From positions 62,001 to 126,000 of the forward strand of contig NZ_CAJHAZ010000005.1 in the NCBI RefSeq assembly GCF_904846525.1: a stretch of DNA of 64,000 bases. The letters run 5' to 3'. Of this stretch, positions 9,558 to 19,797 are shown one piece after another. Numbering within the stretch: position 1 is the stretch's first letter; every line of letters starts with the position of its first letter. This DNA comes from Psychrobacter sp. 1044 (GTDB lineage: Bacteria; Pseudomonadota; Gammaproteobacteria; Pseudomonadales; Moraxellaceae). The notes beneath the pieces are model-generated. The model saw nothing but the letters and a program-made list of their open reading frames with translations, had not been told where the DNA came from and made no database searches. Position numbers and translations under genes: made by a program.

Positions 9558-10421
9558 TTAAACCTCTACTTTACGCGCTTGATTACTCAAATTCACAAAA
9601 TCCTTCACACTTAAGACTTCAGGACGTGCTTGTGGGTCGATGCTACACGCTGCAAAATCTTCTTCGCTCAATGTCGGTAGCAACGTTGATTTTTTAAAGA
9701 TGGCACGTAGCGTCTTACGACGATGGTTAAAGGTTTCGCGTATCACCAATGCAAAATACTCTTCGTCTTCTGCGACGACTGGCTTAATGATATGCGGCGT
9801 CAAACGAAAAACCGCACTGGTTACTTTTGGTGGCGGATTAAAAGCACCACGTGGTACGGTCAGTAGATAATCGGTATGGCAATGATACTGCATAATGACA
9901 GATAGGCGACCATAAGTTTTGCTACCTACATCCGCCGTAATACGCTCGACCACTTCTTTTTGCAGCATAAAATGCATGTCTTGAATCACATCGGCATAAC
10001 TGAGCAAATGAAATAAGATAGGCGTAGAAATATTATACGGCAGATTACCAACCACACGGAGCTTGCCACGCTCATCGCTATACAGCTCGCGATAGTCGAC
10101 ATGCATGGCATTGTCTTTGATGATCGTAAAGTTTGGATGGCTGTTGGCACCGATACGAATACGCAGGCTATCTGCCAAATCACGATCCAGCTCGACCACA
10201 GTCATCGCATCTACTTCTGCCAATAATGGCTCAGTCAGTGCGCCCATCCCTGGCCCAATCTCAATCAAATTGTCATCGCGCTCTAAGCGAATGCTCTCAA
10301 CAATCTCACGGATGACACTGCGATCATGTAAGAAATTTTGACCAAAGCGCTTACGCGGTTGGTGTTTGGCAGCGCGTAGGCTGTTGGTAATAGACTGAGC
10401 ATCAAACGATGTTTTGGACAT
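9558..10421 (-). CDS. ksgA: 16S rRNA (adenine1518/1519-N6) dimethyltransferase
   Basis: Dimethylates two adjacent adenines in the 3'-terminal hairpin of 16S rRNA during late 30S assembly, using S-adenosylmethionine. Diagnostic features are GQNFLHD near residue 27, the SAM-binding motif [15 protein letters not shown] around residue 55, and the catalytic NLPYNIST around residue 125. The length (287 residues) is slightly above the E. coli enzyme. It sits upstream of apaH as in other gammaproteobacteria. Its usual upstream partner pdxA is separated here by an inserted opposite-strand gene, so ksgA probably has its own promoter in 10422-10824. Confidence 0.97.
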   Translation of the reverse strand: MSKTSFDAQSITNSLRAAKHQPRKRFGQNFLHDRSVIREIVESIRLERDDNLIEIGPGMGALTEPLLAEVDAMTVVELDRDLADSLRIRIGANSHPNFTIIKDNAMHVDYRELYSDERGKLRVVGNLPYNISTPILFHLLSYADVIQDMHFMLQKEVVERITADVGSKTYGRLSVIMQYHCHTDYLLTVPRGAFNPPPKVTSAVFRLTPHIIKPVVAEDEEYFALVIRETFNHRRKTLRAIFKKSTLLPTLSEEDFAACSIDPQARPEVLSVKDFVNLSNQARKVEV

Positions 10422-10824
10422 AAAAAAGTCTTCATAGATAAAAAAGAGAGGGTCGATAAGGCAATGCCAGCAATGTGCTAGTTTTATAATGATGAATTAT
10501 AACACAGCTCATAATTGCACTGTATTTTTGAGATATTTTATTATTAAACTACCCATACATTAGCGCAACCGAGGCAGTGTTTTTTTTGTTCTAAAACCAT
10601 TTGGTATAATGTTGGTTATATATAAGGTTCCCTAGTAAGGACTTGAATCTTTGGCTGTTGTAGTACCAGTATGCTTCTGAGTGTACAAAAGGTCAGCATC
10701 TCGAATTCAATATCAAATATTTCAGCTCAGATTTGCGATATCGGTTGCTTATGCAGCATACTTGTTAATAAAGATATGGAACGCTAAATAATTATTTGAC
10801 TTTAATATGCTAAGGAACAAAACT
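10422..10824. other. Intergenic, 403 bp, divergent promoters
   Basis: Spacer between ksgA (minus) and the DUF4238 gene (plus). It must hold both promoters. It is AT-rich with no readable gene, and I could not define an att-like direct repeat flanking the inserted gene. Confidence 0.45.
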
Positions 10825-11886
10825 TTGAAAATGACTACTGATGTTAAGAAGCAGCATACCGTACCCCGATTTTTATTGGATAAGTTTAGTTTTGAGACAA
10901 GTGGTAAGAGAAATAGGTTGTTTACTTTTGATAAATTGAATGAAAAAGTTTTTGAACAAACTGTATTTAACGCAACAACCATGAATTCATTTTATAACTT
11001 TGTAGATGATCCTGCGTCAATAAGTTTGGAGCCCGTTCTTGGTGTATATGAAGATCAAGCAGCTCCGTTAATTAAAAAAATAGTTGAAGAAAAAAGTATT
11101 TCTTGGTTATCTGAAGAGGATAAGTACAAAATCGCTGAATTCATAGCTGTGCAGCAATCAAGGACACATACACGTTTGCAGTTAATAGAGCGTATGGCTA
11201 GCGTTCTTGATATACGTCTCACACAAATGCATCCTTCGAGTGAGAAAGTAGAAACTGGGTTTGGACCGGAAGGGTTAAACGATCGTAAAAATATTTTTCT
11301 CAATGGAATAGTAAGTCAAGAAGAAGTAATATCAATTTTTTTAGAAAAGTCCTGGATACTTTTTGAGACAACAAAAGAAAACCCATTTTTCATATCTGAT
11401 AATCCAGTCACACTATACAACAGTATTAATATGGGGGTATATGGCAACTTGGGCATTGCCCTTGAAGGGATAGAGATTTATATTCCACTGTCATCCACTA
11501 TTACATTGGGTTTAATTTGTCCTTCGGTTGCCAAGTTGAAGACTCAAGAATCAGTAAAGATATTAAATAAACCTAACGTAATAGTGGATCTTTTCAACGC
11601 ATTGGATGCGTCTCAAAAGAAGTTGGTTCTAGATGATGCGGGGCAAACTGAGACTGAGTTTTTGCAAGCGGTAAAAAATCTAAATTCATGCATAGAAATG
11701 GCAGAAAGCTTTGAAGATGGTAGCTCATATCTTATACAAGATGAGAAGCTGAAACATTTAAATAGTTTGCAAGCCGCACAATCTGAAAGATATGTTTTTT
11801 CTACAATAGATGATTTCGAAGTAGTACAGAAAATGATTGCTATGAATGAGCAATACAAATATGGACCAAGTGTAAAAATAGGATAA
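10825..11886 (+). CDS. DUF4238 domain protein
   Basis: Function unknown. The family is recognisable from the N-terminal QHTVPRFLLDKF (about residue 10), the central FFISDNPVTLY (about residue 190) and YIPLSSTITLG (about residue 220), which match the typical pattern of DUF4238 proteins. I see no signal peptide or membrane segment, so it is probably cytoplasmic. Start: AAGGA at 10812 is 8 nt from TTG 10825 but 14 nt from ATG 10831 and overlaps ATG 10807, so TTG is preferred, with ATG 10831 possible. It is the only plus-strand gene between pdxA and ksgA, and its wording is more AT-rich than its neighbours, which suggests horizontal acquisition. Confidence 0.75.
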   Translation: MKMTTDVKKQHTVPRFLLDKFSFETSGKRNRLFTFDKLNEKVFEQTVFNATTMNSFYNFVDDPASISLEPVLGVYEDQAAPLIKKIVEEKSISWLSEEDKYKIAEFIAVQQSRTHTRLQLIERMASVLDIRLTQMHPSSEKVETGFGPEGLNDRKNIFLNGIVSQEEVISIFLEKSWILFETTKENPFFISDNPVTLYNSINMGVYGNLGIALEGIEIYIPLSSTITLGLICPSVAKLKTQESVKILNKPNVIVDLFNALDASQKKLVLDDAGQTETEFLQAVKNLNSCIEMAESFEDGSSYLIQDEKLKHLNSLQAAQSERYVFSTIDDFEVVQKMIAMNEQYKYGPSVKIG

Positions 11887-12081
11887 TTTTTCGAAATCAT
11901 TTATTAATGCATACACCAGTGGAACAAGTTAATTCACCTTTTAAACCCATTAACAGACCACTTAAAACAGAATGCCATAATGGAACCACTTATATCAGGT
12001 CATGTTTGACGACTTATAAATGGCCATCATTCACACCAAAGTTAGCCAATACTGAGTTAAAAACCTCGCCAAGGCACTGAC

Positions 12082-13182
12082 TTATGCAAGAGGTCTATTA
12101 ATAAGCGATTTATCCGCCATCTCATTAGCCATCAGTAGTGCTTGGTATAAGCTAGTCGCACTTGCGCCGCCGCGCCCCGCTAAATCAAGCGCAGTCCCAT
12201 GATCAACCGAAGTACGAATATAAGGCAAACCTAAAGTCAGATTAACCGTATCACCAAAACCATGTGATTTCAGCACTGGCAAACCTTGGTCATGATACAT
12301 CGCAATCACCGCATCACAGTTGGCTAGATGTCTGGGTGTAAATAAGGTATCCGCTGGCATCGCCTCTGATATATCGACGCCTGCTTTGATAAATTCTTGC
12401 AACACTGGATTGATGATTTCAATCTCTTCTATACCTAAATGTCCACCCTCGCCTGCATGTGGATTGAGACCGCAGACTAAAATACGTGGCTGCGTTAAGC
12501 CAAATTTTGCTTTCATCTCATCGACGATAATTTGTACGGTTTGGCGTACATTGTCAGACGTGATTGCAGCAGGGATATCTTTCAACGCTAAATGAGTGGT
12601 GACAAGCGCGACTTTCATGGCTTGATTGGCGAGCATCATCACGACTTTATCACAGCCACTTTGCTGCATAAAAAACTCTGTATGACCGCTAAACATCGTG
12701 CCATCTAATAGTTTAATATCGGCTTCTATCAGTGCAGACTTTTGCAATGGTCCAGTGACGATAGCGGCCACTGTTTTATTGGTTGCCAACTGATGGGCAA
12801 TGTCTAACTGCTTAGCAACCATTGCTGAATTGTGCGTGTTAATTTGTCCGCAGACAACTGGCTCAGCACAAGATATATTAAGCAGAATAAAAGAACTATC
12901 CACGTCCGTATCTGGCTGCGACATCTGCTCTACAACGTTAAGATTAAAGTCATCGGCATCGATATCAATAGTTTGCCAGATGGGAGGGTTTTTCAATACA
13001 TCAGCTGCAACCAACTCATCTGCGCGCTTTGTCATAGCGGTGCTATCGGCGGTGACCCAAATTGGGCGTTCAAAATCTTGCAATTTACCCTCAGCCGCTA
13101 ATAGCAGCACGATATCCATCCCAATACCAGCAGGCTCACCAGTTGTGATTAATAATGGCAATTTTTTTTGTATATCTTGCAT
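12082..13182 (-). CDS. pdxA: 4-hydroxythreonine-4-phosphate dehydrogenase
   Basis: NAD(P)-dependent enzyme of the deoxyxylulose-5-phosphate-dependent pyridoxal phosphate pathway; its product feeds PdxJ. Motifs: TTGEPAGIG at the N-terminus, VTGPLQKSAL, GHTEFF, NPHAGEGG and YHDQGLPVLK, the last two carrying metal-binding His residues of the family. The frame is open to 13257, but the ATG at 13182 directly precedes the conserved N-terminus and has AAAGG 11 nt upstream, giving 366 residues. It is divergent from dnaB. In E. coli surA precedes pdxA and ksgA follows; here neither is directly adjacent. Confidence 0.95.
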   Translation of the reverse strand: MQDIQKKLPLLITTGEPAGIGMDIVLLLAAEGKLQDFERPIWVTADSTAMTKRADELVAADVLKNPPIWQTIDIDADDFNLNVVEQMSQPDTDVDSSFILLNISCAEPVVCGQINTHNSAMVAKQLDIAHQLATNKTVAAIVTGPLQKSALIEADIKLLDGTMFSGHTEFFMQQSGCDKVVMMLANQAMKVALVTTHLALKDIPAAITSDNVRQTVQIIVDEMKAKFGLTQPRILVCGLNPHAGEGGHLGIEEIEIINPVLQEFIKAGVDISEAMPADTLFTPRHLANCDAVIAMYHDQGLPVLKSHGFGDTVNLTLGLPYIRTSVDHGTALDLAGRGGASATSLYQALLMANEMADKSLINRPLA

Positions 13183-13520
13183 CGTAACTACGCCTTTATA
13201 TTTATATTGAGTCGTGAATTTTATTGTATTTTTTATGGGAAAAATAAGTACTGACACTTATATTGTATAGATGATTTTTTACTTATTACAACCGTCATCT
13301 AGAATAGATAGTTGTCTATCTGTGCCGAAAAAAGCCTATTATGTGTTAAACTTTCGCTTTTGATTATAGCATTTACCAGTCAACACCGAGCTCAGGTTTT
13401 GGTACTTCAATTATAGTGGCATGTGGCGTTTTATTTGCTGTATCAGCACCCAATGAAACCCTGATATCACATACCCATTTATACCCTCTTTTATATCGAC
13501 TTTTGACACATTAGGCAATC
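13183..13520. other. Divergent promoter region pdxA/dnaB, 338 bp
   Basis: Spacer between two divergently transcribed genes, expected to hold both promoters. An AGATAG/CTATCT inverted repeat with a 4-nt loop lies at 13306-13321. No gene is seen. Confidence 0.5.
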
Positions 13521-14924
13521 ATGGCAGACAACGAAAAAACCGACGACTTACTCAATCAGACACCGCCGCACAATATCGACATTGAAAAGGCATTGCTCGC
13601 GTCCTTAATGAGTATCGAAGAGGCGTACGACAAGATTGCTGATATCGTTACCAAAGATGATTTTTATGCAGGGCGGCATCAGTATATTTTTGATGCTATT
13701 GCTCATTTAGCGGCAGTCAACGAACCCTATGATACGGTCATGGTACACGACTGGCTAGAAGCACAAAAACTCCTTAAAAGTGCAGGCGGCGATAGCTACT
13801 TGGCAGATATTTTGAGTCAAAGCCCTGCGACCTTGTTTAACCTGACCGCCTATGCTCAGCGCGTTCGTGAACTATCTACTCTACGCCAATTGATTACGAC
13901 TGGCAATGAGATGCTCACGCTCGCCTATAACCCTAAAGACCAGAGCGTCAGCGATATTTTAGACAGTGTTGAGGGTAAGATATTTAGCATCAATGAGCAG
14001 CACAACAAACGCGCCGAACAGCGTGGACCTGTGGGCATTACTGCTGTTTTGACCAATGTTATTGATAAGATTCAAGAGCTAAAATCCAATCCCGATGGCA
14101 TGATTGGTTTACAGACGCCGTTTGCTGAGTTGAATAATAAAACCCAAGGCTTGCAGGCAGGTGACTTAATCATCGTGGCTGCCCGTCCTTCTATGGGTAA
14201 AACCACCTTTGCCATGAACTTGGCAGAAGGTATTTTATTTAACGAAGATCTGCCTGTTGTGGTGTTTTCGATGGAGATGCCTGCTGAGTCTATCGTCATG
14301 CGTTTGCTATCCTCATGGGGCGCGATTAATCAGACGCATCTGCGTTCTGGGCAAATGAATGAAGATGAATGGGCAAAAATGATGAACGCCATTCAGCACT
14401 TACAATCTAAACATCTCTATATTGATGATAGTACTGCTTTGCCACCATCTGAGATGCGTTCACGCTGCCGCCGTATCGCCAAAAATCATGATGGTAAGCT
14501 TGGCGCTATCGTCGTCGATTATCTCCAGTTGATGAAAGTGCCAAACCTAGATGGCAACCGTGTTGGGGAAATCTCTGAGATTTCACGTAGTTTAAAAGCC
14601 TTAGCACGTGAGCTTGAATGTCCTGTTATCGCTTTGTCGCAGCTTAACCGCAGTCTAGAAAACCGCCCTAACAAGCGCCCTATTATGTCGGATTTGCGGG
14701 AATCGGGTGCGATTGAGCAGGATGCCGATTTGATTATGTTCATCTATCGTGATGAGGTTTATAATGAGAATACAGACCACAAAGGCGTGGCTGAAATCAT
14801 TATTGGTAAGCAGCGTAACGGCCCTATCGGCACCATACGTTTGGGCTTTGAAGGGCAATTTACCCGCTTTATTAACCTAACGCCAGAATACTATCAAAAC
14901 GTCAGTTTCGAAAACGACGAATGA
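13521..14924 (+). CDS. dnaB: Replicative DNA helicase
   Basis: Hexameric 5'-to-3' helicase that unwinds DNA ahead of the replisome and recruits primase. The N-terminal domain covers about residues 18-120 (PPHNIDIEKALLASLM). The RecA-like motor covers about residues 185-455 with Walker A ARPSMGKTTFAMN, Walker B IVVDYLQLM, SQLNRSLENR and DLRESGAIEQDAD. At 467 residues it is full length, with no intein or insertion. The start has only a weak AGGC ribosome site but the family N-terminus fits. It is followed by an inverted-repeat element rather than an obvious terminator. Confidence 0.97.
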   Translation: MADNEKTDDLLNQTPPHNIDIEKALLASLMSIEEAYDKIADIVTKDDFYAGRHQYIFDAIAHLAAVNEPYDTVMVHDWLEAQKLLKSAGGDSYLADILSQSPATLFNLTAYAQRVRELSTLRQLITTGNEMLTLAYNPKDQSVSDILDSVEGKIFSINEQHNKRAEQRGPVGITAVLTNVIDKIQELKSNPDGMIGLQTPFAELNNKTQGLQAGDLIIVAARPSMGKTTFAMNLAEGILFNEDLPVVVFSMEMPAESIVMRLLSSWGAINQTHLRSGQMNEDEWAKMMNAIQHLQSKHLYIDDSTALPPSEMRSRCRRIAKNHDGKLGAIVVDYLQLMKVPNLDGNRVGEISEISRSLKALARELECPVIALSQLNRSLENRPNKRPIMSDLRESGAIEQDADLIMFIYRDEVYNENTDHKGVAEIIIGKQRNGPIGTIRLGFEGQFTRFINLTPEYYQNVSFENDE

Positions 14925-15026
14925 TTAATCTTATAAAACTTAAGCCTAATAAAAATCAGCCTGATAAAGACTGAAGCTTAATCATAAGCGAACAAATAGT
15001 TTTTAATAAAATAGCCAGTGCTGCAT

Positions 15027-15200
15027 TAGGGCGTGTCTTCATTTCAAAAATGGTGATAAAAATGAGATAAATTGCCGTCAAACAAGGAAAATAGCGCAGA
15101 TAATATCGGGATATTAACCAGCTATTTGACGATGTTTGGCAAGATTTAGCCATTTTTAGCCCATTTAGAGGACTATCGAGTGAATTGAAGACACGCCCTA
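15027..15200. repeat. MITE-like element, 174 bp, perfect 15-bp terminal inverted repeats
   Basis: The ends are TAGGGCGTGTCTTCA (15027-15041) and its exact complement (15186-15200). The terminal TA on both sides could be a duplicated TA target. There is no coding capacity for a transposase. The right half shares a TTTAGCCATT...TTAGCCCATTTAGAGG block with the copy at 53174-53264 (in reverse orientation), and the left half resembles the copy at 8565-8615. It occupies most of the dnaB-alr spacer. Confidence 0.8.
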
Positions 15201-15260
15201 GCCTAATTCATGCAGTACTGGCTTTATAACTTCATAATTCTACTTATAAAGAAGCCAATT

Positions 15261-16367
15261 ATGCGTACTATCACAATCAAACCACAAGCCATTACTCACA
15301 ACTTAAACCAAGTTAAGAAAATGGCAGCAAACTCTAAAGTTCTCGCCATGGTCAAGTCCAACGCTTACGGACATGGCGTGGCAGCAGTATTGCCTGCATT
15401 GCAACAAGCAGATGGTATTGGTGTTGCAACCTTGACTGAGGCGCTAGAAGCTCGGCAGTTAGGCTGGGACAAAACCATTGGTTTGATTGAAGGGGCATTT
15501 ACCGCTGATGAGTGGCAGCAGGCCATTAATAGTGATATTAGCTGCGTGATTCATCATGCACCGCAATTGCAGTGGGCACTCGACAATATCCCACTAGCCA
15601 ATAGTGCGACCAGAGTGGTTTGGCTTAAATATAATACTGGTATGAACCGTCTAGGCTTCAACGCTGAAGGTATTATGGCAGCGGCTAAGCGCCTGCATGA
15701 AGCGGGATATCAGCTGATACTAGCCACGCATTTTGCTAATGCCGATGACAGCACTCATCCATTAAATGCGATGCAAATTCAGCGTTTTTCGGAGGTATTA
15801 GATACCTTACAAGCGACCATTAGCGCTGATATCAAAGGCTCATTATGCAATTCAGCTGGTATCGTTAATTTTCCAGAGCATCATTATGATTGGGTACGTC
15901 CCGGCATTATTTTATATGGTAGCGCACCTGTCATTGATAAAAGCGCGCATGAGTTAGGCTTACAGCCAGCGATGGATTTCAGCGCACAAATTATCGCCCT
16001 GCAAACAGTTCAGGCAGACAATGCTATTGGCTATGGCAGTCGTTGGACAGCGCAGAAAGACACTAGAACAGCGCTGGTGAGTGTCGGCTACGGCGATGGT
16101 TATCCTCGTGTCATCAGCGATGAAGCCTATGTCACTGTTATAGATACTACCAACGATAAAAGCTACCGATGCGCAGTCATTGGACGCGTGGCAATGGATA
16201 TGATTGTCATTGATGTCAGTACCGCGCCAGAAGACATTGCGTTAGACAGTAAAGTAATACTGTGGGGCGATGCTCCGCACGTCGATGAAGTCGCCGCGCA
16301 TGCTGGTACGATTAGCTATGAGCTACTATGCCGCCTAAGCATTCGCCCAAATCGCATACAAGTATAA
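15261..16367 (+). CDS. alr: Alanine racemase
   Basis: PLP enzyme that makes D-alanine for peptidoglycan. The PLP lysine is K32 in MVKSNAYGHG at the N-terminus of the barrel, and the catalytic tyrosine is in SVGYGDGYPR of the C-terminal beta domain. The frame is open from 15210, but ATG 15261 gives the standard N-terminus (MRTITIKPQAI) and 368 residues, with AAGAAG just upstream. It follows dnaB as in several gammaproteobacteria, but the MITE-like element lies between them. No clear terminator follows. Confidence 0.95.
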   Translation: MRTITIKPQAITHNLNQVKKMAANSKVLAMVKSNAYGHGVAAVLPALQQADGIGVATLTEALEARQLGWDKTIGLIEGAFTADEWQQAINSDISCVIHHAPQLQWALDNIPLANSATRVVWLKYNTGMNRLGFNAEGIMAAAKRLHEAGYQLILATHFANADDSTHPLNAMQIQRFSEVLDTLQATISADIKGSLCNSAGIVNFPEHHYDWVRPGIILYGSAPVIDKSAHELGLQPAMDFSAQIIALQTVQADNAIGYGSRWTAQKDTRTALVSVGYGDGYPRVISDEAYVTVIDTTNDKSYRCAVIGRVAMDMIVIDVSTAPEDIALDSKVILWGDAPHVDEVAAHAGTISYELLCRLSIRPNRIQV

Positions 16368-16436
16368 TTATGCTGACCTCGTCACTATTCATGTAATGTC
16401 TGTTTGACAGACTTATAAATCACGGCAAATTGGACA

Positions 16437-16464
16437 TTTACATTAAGCCTAATTGCGCTATACT
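16437..16464 (+). promoter_or_regulatory. Sigma70-type promoter for argF
   Basis: TTTACA (16437-16442), 16-nt spacer, TATACT (16459-16464). This implies a leader of about 85 nt before argF. I see no clear ARG box. A GTCTGT/ACAGAC inverted repeat lies just upstream at 16398-16412. Confidence 0.55.
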
Positions 16465-16556
16465 AAAAGTTTGTTGTCACCCCAGTATACGCACTGACGC
16501 GATGCTATTAAAGACTGATGACGTTTCACTGACTGCGATCGACTGCTAGGATTACT

Positions 16557-17474
16557 ATGAGTTTGCGCCATTTTTTGACCTTATCTGATTTAACCAAACA
16601 AGAATTAGAAAACCTTATAAAACGCGCCAGCGAATTGCGCAAGATGCAACACGCAGGCGAGATATATCAGCCGTTTGTTGGTCGTACGCTTGGCATGATA
16701 TTTGAAAAATCCTCAACCCGTACACGCATCTCATTTGAGACAGGTATGGGTCAGTTTGGTGGTAGTGCTATCTTTTTGTCGCCAAATGATACCCAGCTTG
16801 GGCGTGGTGAGCCGCTAGAAGACTCAGCACGTGTGATCTCTAGCATGGTTGATATCATCATGATTCGTACCTTTGGTCACGAAAAAGTTGAGACCTTTGC
16901 TGAATACTCAAGCGTGCCTATTATCAATGCTTTAACTGACGAATTTCATCCTTGCCAGCTACTGGCTGATATGCAAACCTATTATGAGCACCGTGGAAGT
17001 ATCGAAAATAAAATCGTTACTTGGGTTGGTGATGGCAATAATATGTGTGCATCCTATATGCAAGCAGCCCATCAGTTTGGCTTTGAGCTACGCGTCGCTG
17101 CGCCTTATGGGTTTGAGCCTGACCCTGAGCTGATGAAACGCTTCTCGCATTGCGTCAGTATTGTCGAAAACGTACAAGAAGCTGCGAAAGATTCAAATTT
17201 AATTGTCACCGATGTCTGGGCAAGCATGGGACAAGAGTCTGAACAAAATACTCGTGCGCGCCGTTTTGCCGCTTATCAAGTAACGCCATCGCTATTGGAC
17301 AAAGCCGATCCTGAAGTGGTATTTATGCACTGTCTGCCCGCGCATCGTGGTGAGGAGATCTCTCACGATATGCTTGATGATCCACGCTCAGTAGTATGGG
17401 ATGAAGCTGAAAATCGCTTACATGCACAAAAAGCCTTGATGGAATTTTTGTTAAAAGACAAAATAAAACTTTAA
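16557..17474 (+). CDS. argF: Ornithine carbamoyltransferase
   Basis: Condenses carbamoyl phosphate and ornithine to citrulline in arginine synthesis. Signature residues: EKSSTRTR (carbamoyl phosphate binding, about residue 45), HPCQLLAD (about 130), the ornithine-binding region around DVWASMG (about 222) and [12 protein letters not shown] with the reactive Cys (about 260). Its 305 residues match the anabolic enzyme. It starts at ATG 16557 with AGGA upstream and is monocistronic between its own promoter and a terminator shared with rpiA. Confidence 0.97.
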   Translation: MSLRHFLTLSDLTKQELENLIKRASELRKMQHAGEIYQPFVGRTLGMIFEKSSTRTRISFETGMGQFGGSAIFLSPNDTQLGRGEPLEDSARVISSMVDIIMIRTFGHEKVETFAEYSSVPIINALTDEFHPCQLLADMQTYYEHRGSIENKIVTWVGDGNNMCASYMQAAHQFGFELRVAAPYGFEPDPELMKRFSHCVSIVENVQEAAKDSNLIVTDVWASMGQESEQNTRARRFAAYQVTPSLLDKADPEVVFMHCLPAHRGEEISHDMLDDPRSVVWDEAENRLHAQKALMEFLLKDKIKL

Positions 17475-17513
17475 ACAATGTAGCCATAATCTATTTATGG
17501 AAGAGTAAGTACG

Positions 17514-17555
17514 AAAAAGGCAGACCACATTTAGTGTGATCTGCCTTTTTATTTT
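17514..17555. terminator. Bidirectional terminator argF / rpiA
   Basis: AAGGCAGA-C-CACA / TGTG-A-TCTGCCTT stem with a 5-nt loop, T5 on the plus strand and T5 on the minus strand. It lies between the convergent argF and rpiA. Confidence 0.9.
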
Positions 17556-17606
17556 ATGATGAACGATAAGCCACTGCTTAACCAATTTTTAACGAGTAAG
17601 CATTTT

Positions 17607-18266
17607 TTAACGAATAAGTGTCGTCACACCATTACTACCTGCTTTCAGCAATACATCAGCTTGATTGGCCGCAAAGATACCATTACACACCACACCCACG
17701 ATATTATTCAGCTCTTTTTCAAGCTCTATTGGATTACTCACATCCAAATCATAAGTATCTAAGATAACATTACCATAATCAGTCACAAAATCTTCGCGGT
17801 AAACTGGCTCACCGCCCATACGGGCTAATTGCCGTGCGACATAAGAACGTGCTTGCGGCAGTACCTCAATCGGAACAGGAAACTCGCGACCTAGCACCTC
17901 AACGCTTTTGCTCTCATCAACCATACATATAAATTTGTTAGAAGCCGCTGCCACAATTTTTTCACGAGTGAGCGCGCCTCCGCCGCCTTTTATCAATTGC
18001 AAATGCTCATTGACCTCATCTGCCCCATCGATATAAATATCAAGCGTACCAGCAAAGTTTAAATCAACTATCTCAATACCAAGGGCACGAAGTTTGTCTT
18101 CAGTGACCTGTGAGCTAGCCACCGCGCCAGCAAGCTTTACAGTTGGCAATAATTCAATCAAACAGTTGACCGTACTGCCCGTGCCTACTCCAAGTATCAT
18201 GTCATCTTCGATATAACTTAGAGCCGCTTTGGCGGCGGCTTGCTTTTGTGCTTGCTGATCACTCAT
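17607..18266 (-). CDS. rpiA: Ribose-5-phosphate isomerase A
   Basis: Interconverts ribose-5-phosphate and ribulose-5-phosphate in the pentose phosphate pathway. It shows the conserved GVGTGSTVN (about residue 27), DGADEVN (about 82) with the catalytic Asp pair, and [12 protein letters not shown] (about 95). The frame runs to 18338, but two adjacent ATGs at 18269 and 18266 follow AAGGA; the second has the better spacing and gives 219 residues, the E. coli length. It is convergent with argF and lies downstream of the arsenic operon on the same strand. Confidence 0.96.
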   Translation of the reverse strand: MSDQQAQKQAAAKAALSYIEDDMILGVGTGSTVNCLIELLPTVKLAGAVASSQVTEDKLRALGIEIVDLNFAGTLDIYIDGADEVNEHLQLIKGGGGALTREKIVAAASNKFICMVDESKSVEVLGREFPVPIEVLPQARSYVARQLARMGGEPVYREDFVTDYGNVILDTYDLDVSNPIELEKELNNIVGVVCNGIFAANQADVLLKAGSNGVTTLIR

Positions 18267-18405
18267 CATAAATCCTTGGCAAAATAAACGTATCGCTTTA
18301 AAAAAAGTAAAGGGTAAAAAGGTAAAATGCGCCGCCATTATACCCGATGAGTTTAATGAATGTCTTGCGATTAGCGTGGCTATTACGCTGACATTGATTC
18401 AAATT

Positions 18406-19716
18406 TTAAAATGAAGACAGATAAGGCAACCAAACAACCAAAGCCAGTAGCGTGACCAATAGTACGGGCGGGGTAATGAGCAGTCCAATCTTCATATACT
18501 GCCCCCAACTGATTTTATAGTCTTTTTCTGCCAATACATGGAGCCACAATAAAGTCGCAAGGCTACCGATAGGTGTGAATTTCGGCCCCAAATCATTACC
18601 AATCACATTGGCATAAATCATGAGCTCTCGAGTGGCAGCAGGTACTTGCGCACTATCAATCGCCAGTGCACCAACCAAAGTGGACGGCATATTATTCATG
18701 ACAGAGGCTACAATAGCAGAGAGGAATCCAGTTCCTAATGTTGCGATGACCTTACCCTGCTGCCCTAGCCAATTCAAAACTTGAGCACCATAGGCCGTTA
18801 ACCCTGCATTGCCCAAGCCATAAACAACCAAGTACATACCGATGGAAAATAATACGATTTGCCAAGGCGCTTGACGCAGGATATCAGATACAGGAACAAC
18901 AGCATCACGCCCTCCTTGCCACCAGCGACCTGCAATTGCCATTAACAGTAACGCCGCCACTCCTGTCACCAAGGAGATAGCAATGCCCAATGACTCAGTC
19001 GTAAAGTAGGCAATAAGTAGCAACGCGAGCAACGGAAAGGCCGCTTTAAAGACCAACGGATCTTCAATCGCAGACTCTGGCGCACTCAAATCAGCAATGG
19101 AGTAGTGTTTTGGAATATGCCGCGCATAGACCACCCATAATACGGCCAGCGTCGCCAATACAGAGACAATATTGACCGGTATCATCACTGCTGCATAACG
19201 ACCAAACCCAATGTCAAAATAATTAGCACTAACAATATTGACCAGATTAGAAGTGACTAACGGTAGACTTGCGGTATCAGCAATGAAACCTGTTGCGATA
19301 ATGAAAGCCAAAGCAGATGGTGGTGAGAATTTAAGACGTAGTAAGATAGCGATAACAATTGGGGTCAATAGCAATGCTGCCCCATCATTGGCAAACAATG
19401 CCGAGATAAACGCACCTAAAATCACAATCATAGGAAACAATAATCGTCCTTGCCCATTACCTAGCCTAGCTACATGCAGTGCTGCCCAGCCAAAAAATCC
19501 GGCTTTATCTAAGATAAGCGAGATGATGATAAGCGCCACAAAGGTAAAAGTCGCATCCCAAACGATGTCCCACACAATACCAATATCGGAGAGCTGTACC
19601 ACGCCAAAAGCCAAGGCAATCAACGCACCGCCCATTGCACTCCAGCCAATACCCAGTCCTTTGGGCTGCCATATCACTAAAACCAAAGTCACGATAAATA
19701 TAATCAATGCGATCAT
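18406..19716 (-). CDS. arsB: ArsB arsenite efflux permease
   Basis: Inner-membrane arsenite/antimonite efflux protein of the ArsB type. The 436 residues are almost entirely hydrophobic helices; recognisable stretches are [51 protein letters not shown] and [18 protein letters not shown]. No arsA ATPase gene is nearby, so it presumably works alone with the proton gradient. It is the last gene of arsR-arsC-arsH-arsB, 81 bp after arsH. Confidence 0.94.
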   Translation of the reverse strand: MIALIIFIVTLVLVIWQPKGLGIGWSAMGGALIALAFGVVQLSDIGIVWDIVWDATFTFVALIIISLILDKAGFFGWAALHVARLGNGQGRLLFPMIVILGAFISALFANDGAALLLTPIVIAILLRLKFSPPSALAFIIATGFIADTASLPLVTSNLVNIVSANYFDIGFGRYAAVMIPVNIVSVLATLAVLWVVYARHIPKHYSIADLSAPESAIEDPLVFKAAFPLLALLLIAYFTTESLGIAISLVTGVAALLLMAIAGRWWQGGRDAVVPVSDILRQAPWQIVLFSIGMYLVVYGLGNAGLTAYGAQVLNWLGQQGKVIATLGTGFLSAIVASVMNNMPSTLVGALAIDSAQVPAATRELMIYANVIGNDLGPKFTPIGSLATLLWLHVLAEKDYKISWGQYMKIGLLITPPVLLVTLLALVVWLPYLSSF

Positions 19717-19797
19717 TGAGTAACCTTTTTAGGCTTAATTATTATAAGAATAATTATGTAAGAGCAAGTATTAGAAAATGAATGATGAGAGGATACA

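Noticed and set aside
11887-12081. Possible insertion-sequence remnant after the DUF4238 gene (GTGGAACAAG-like and TGGAACCACTT-like stretches)
   Set aside because: The two stretches are too short and dissimilar to define ends, and no transposase fragment is readable.
12800-13210. 136-codon open frame antisense to pdxA
   Set aside because: Lies entirely over the well-supported pdxA gene and its upstream edge; composition is that of a shadow frame.
19238-19723. 161-codon open frame antisense to arsB
   Set aside because: It mirrors the transmembrane codons of arsB, has no ribosome site and no recognisable domain.
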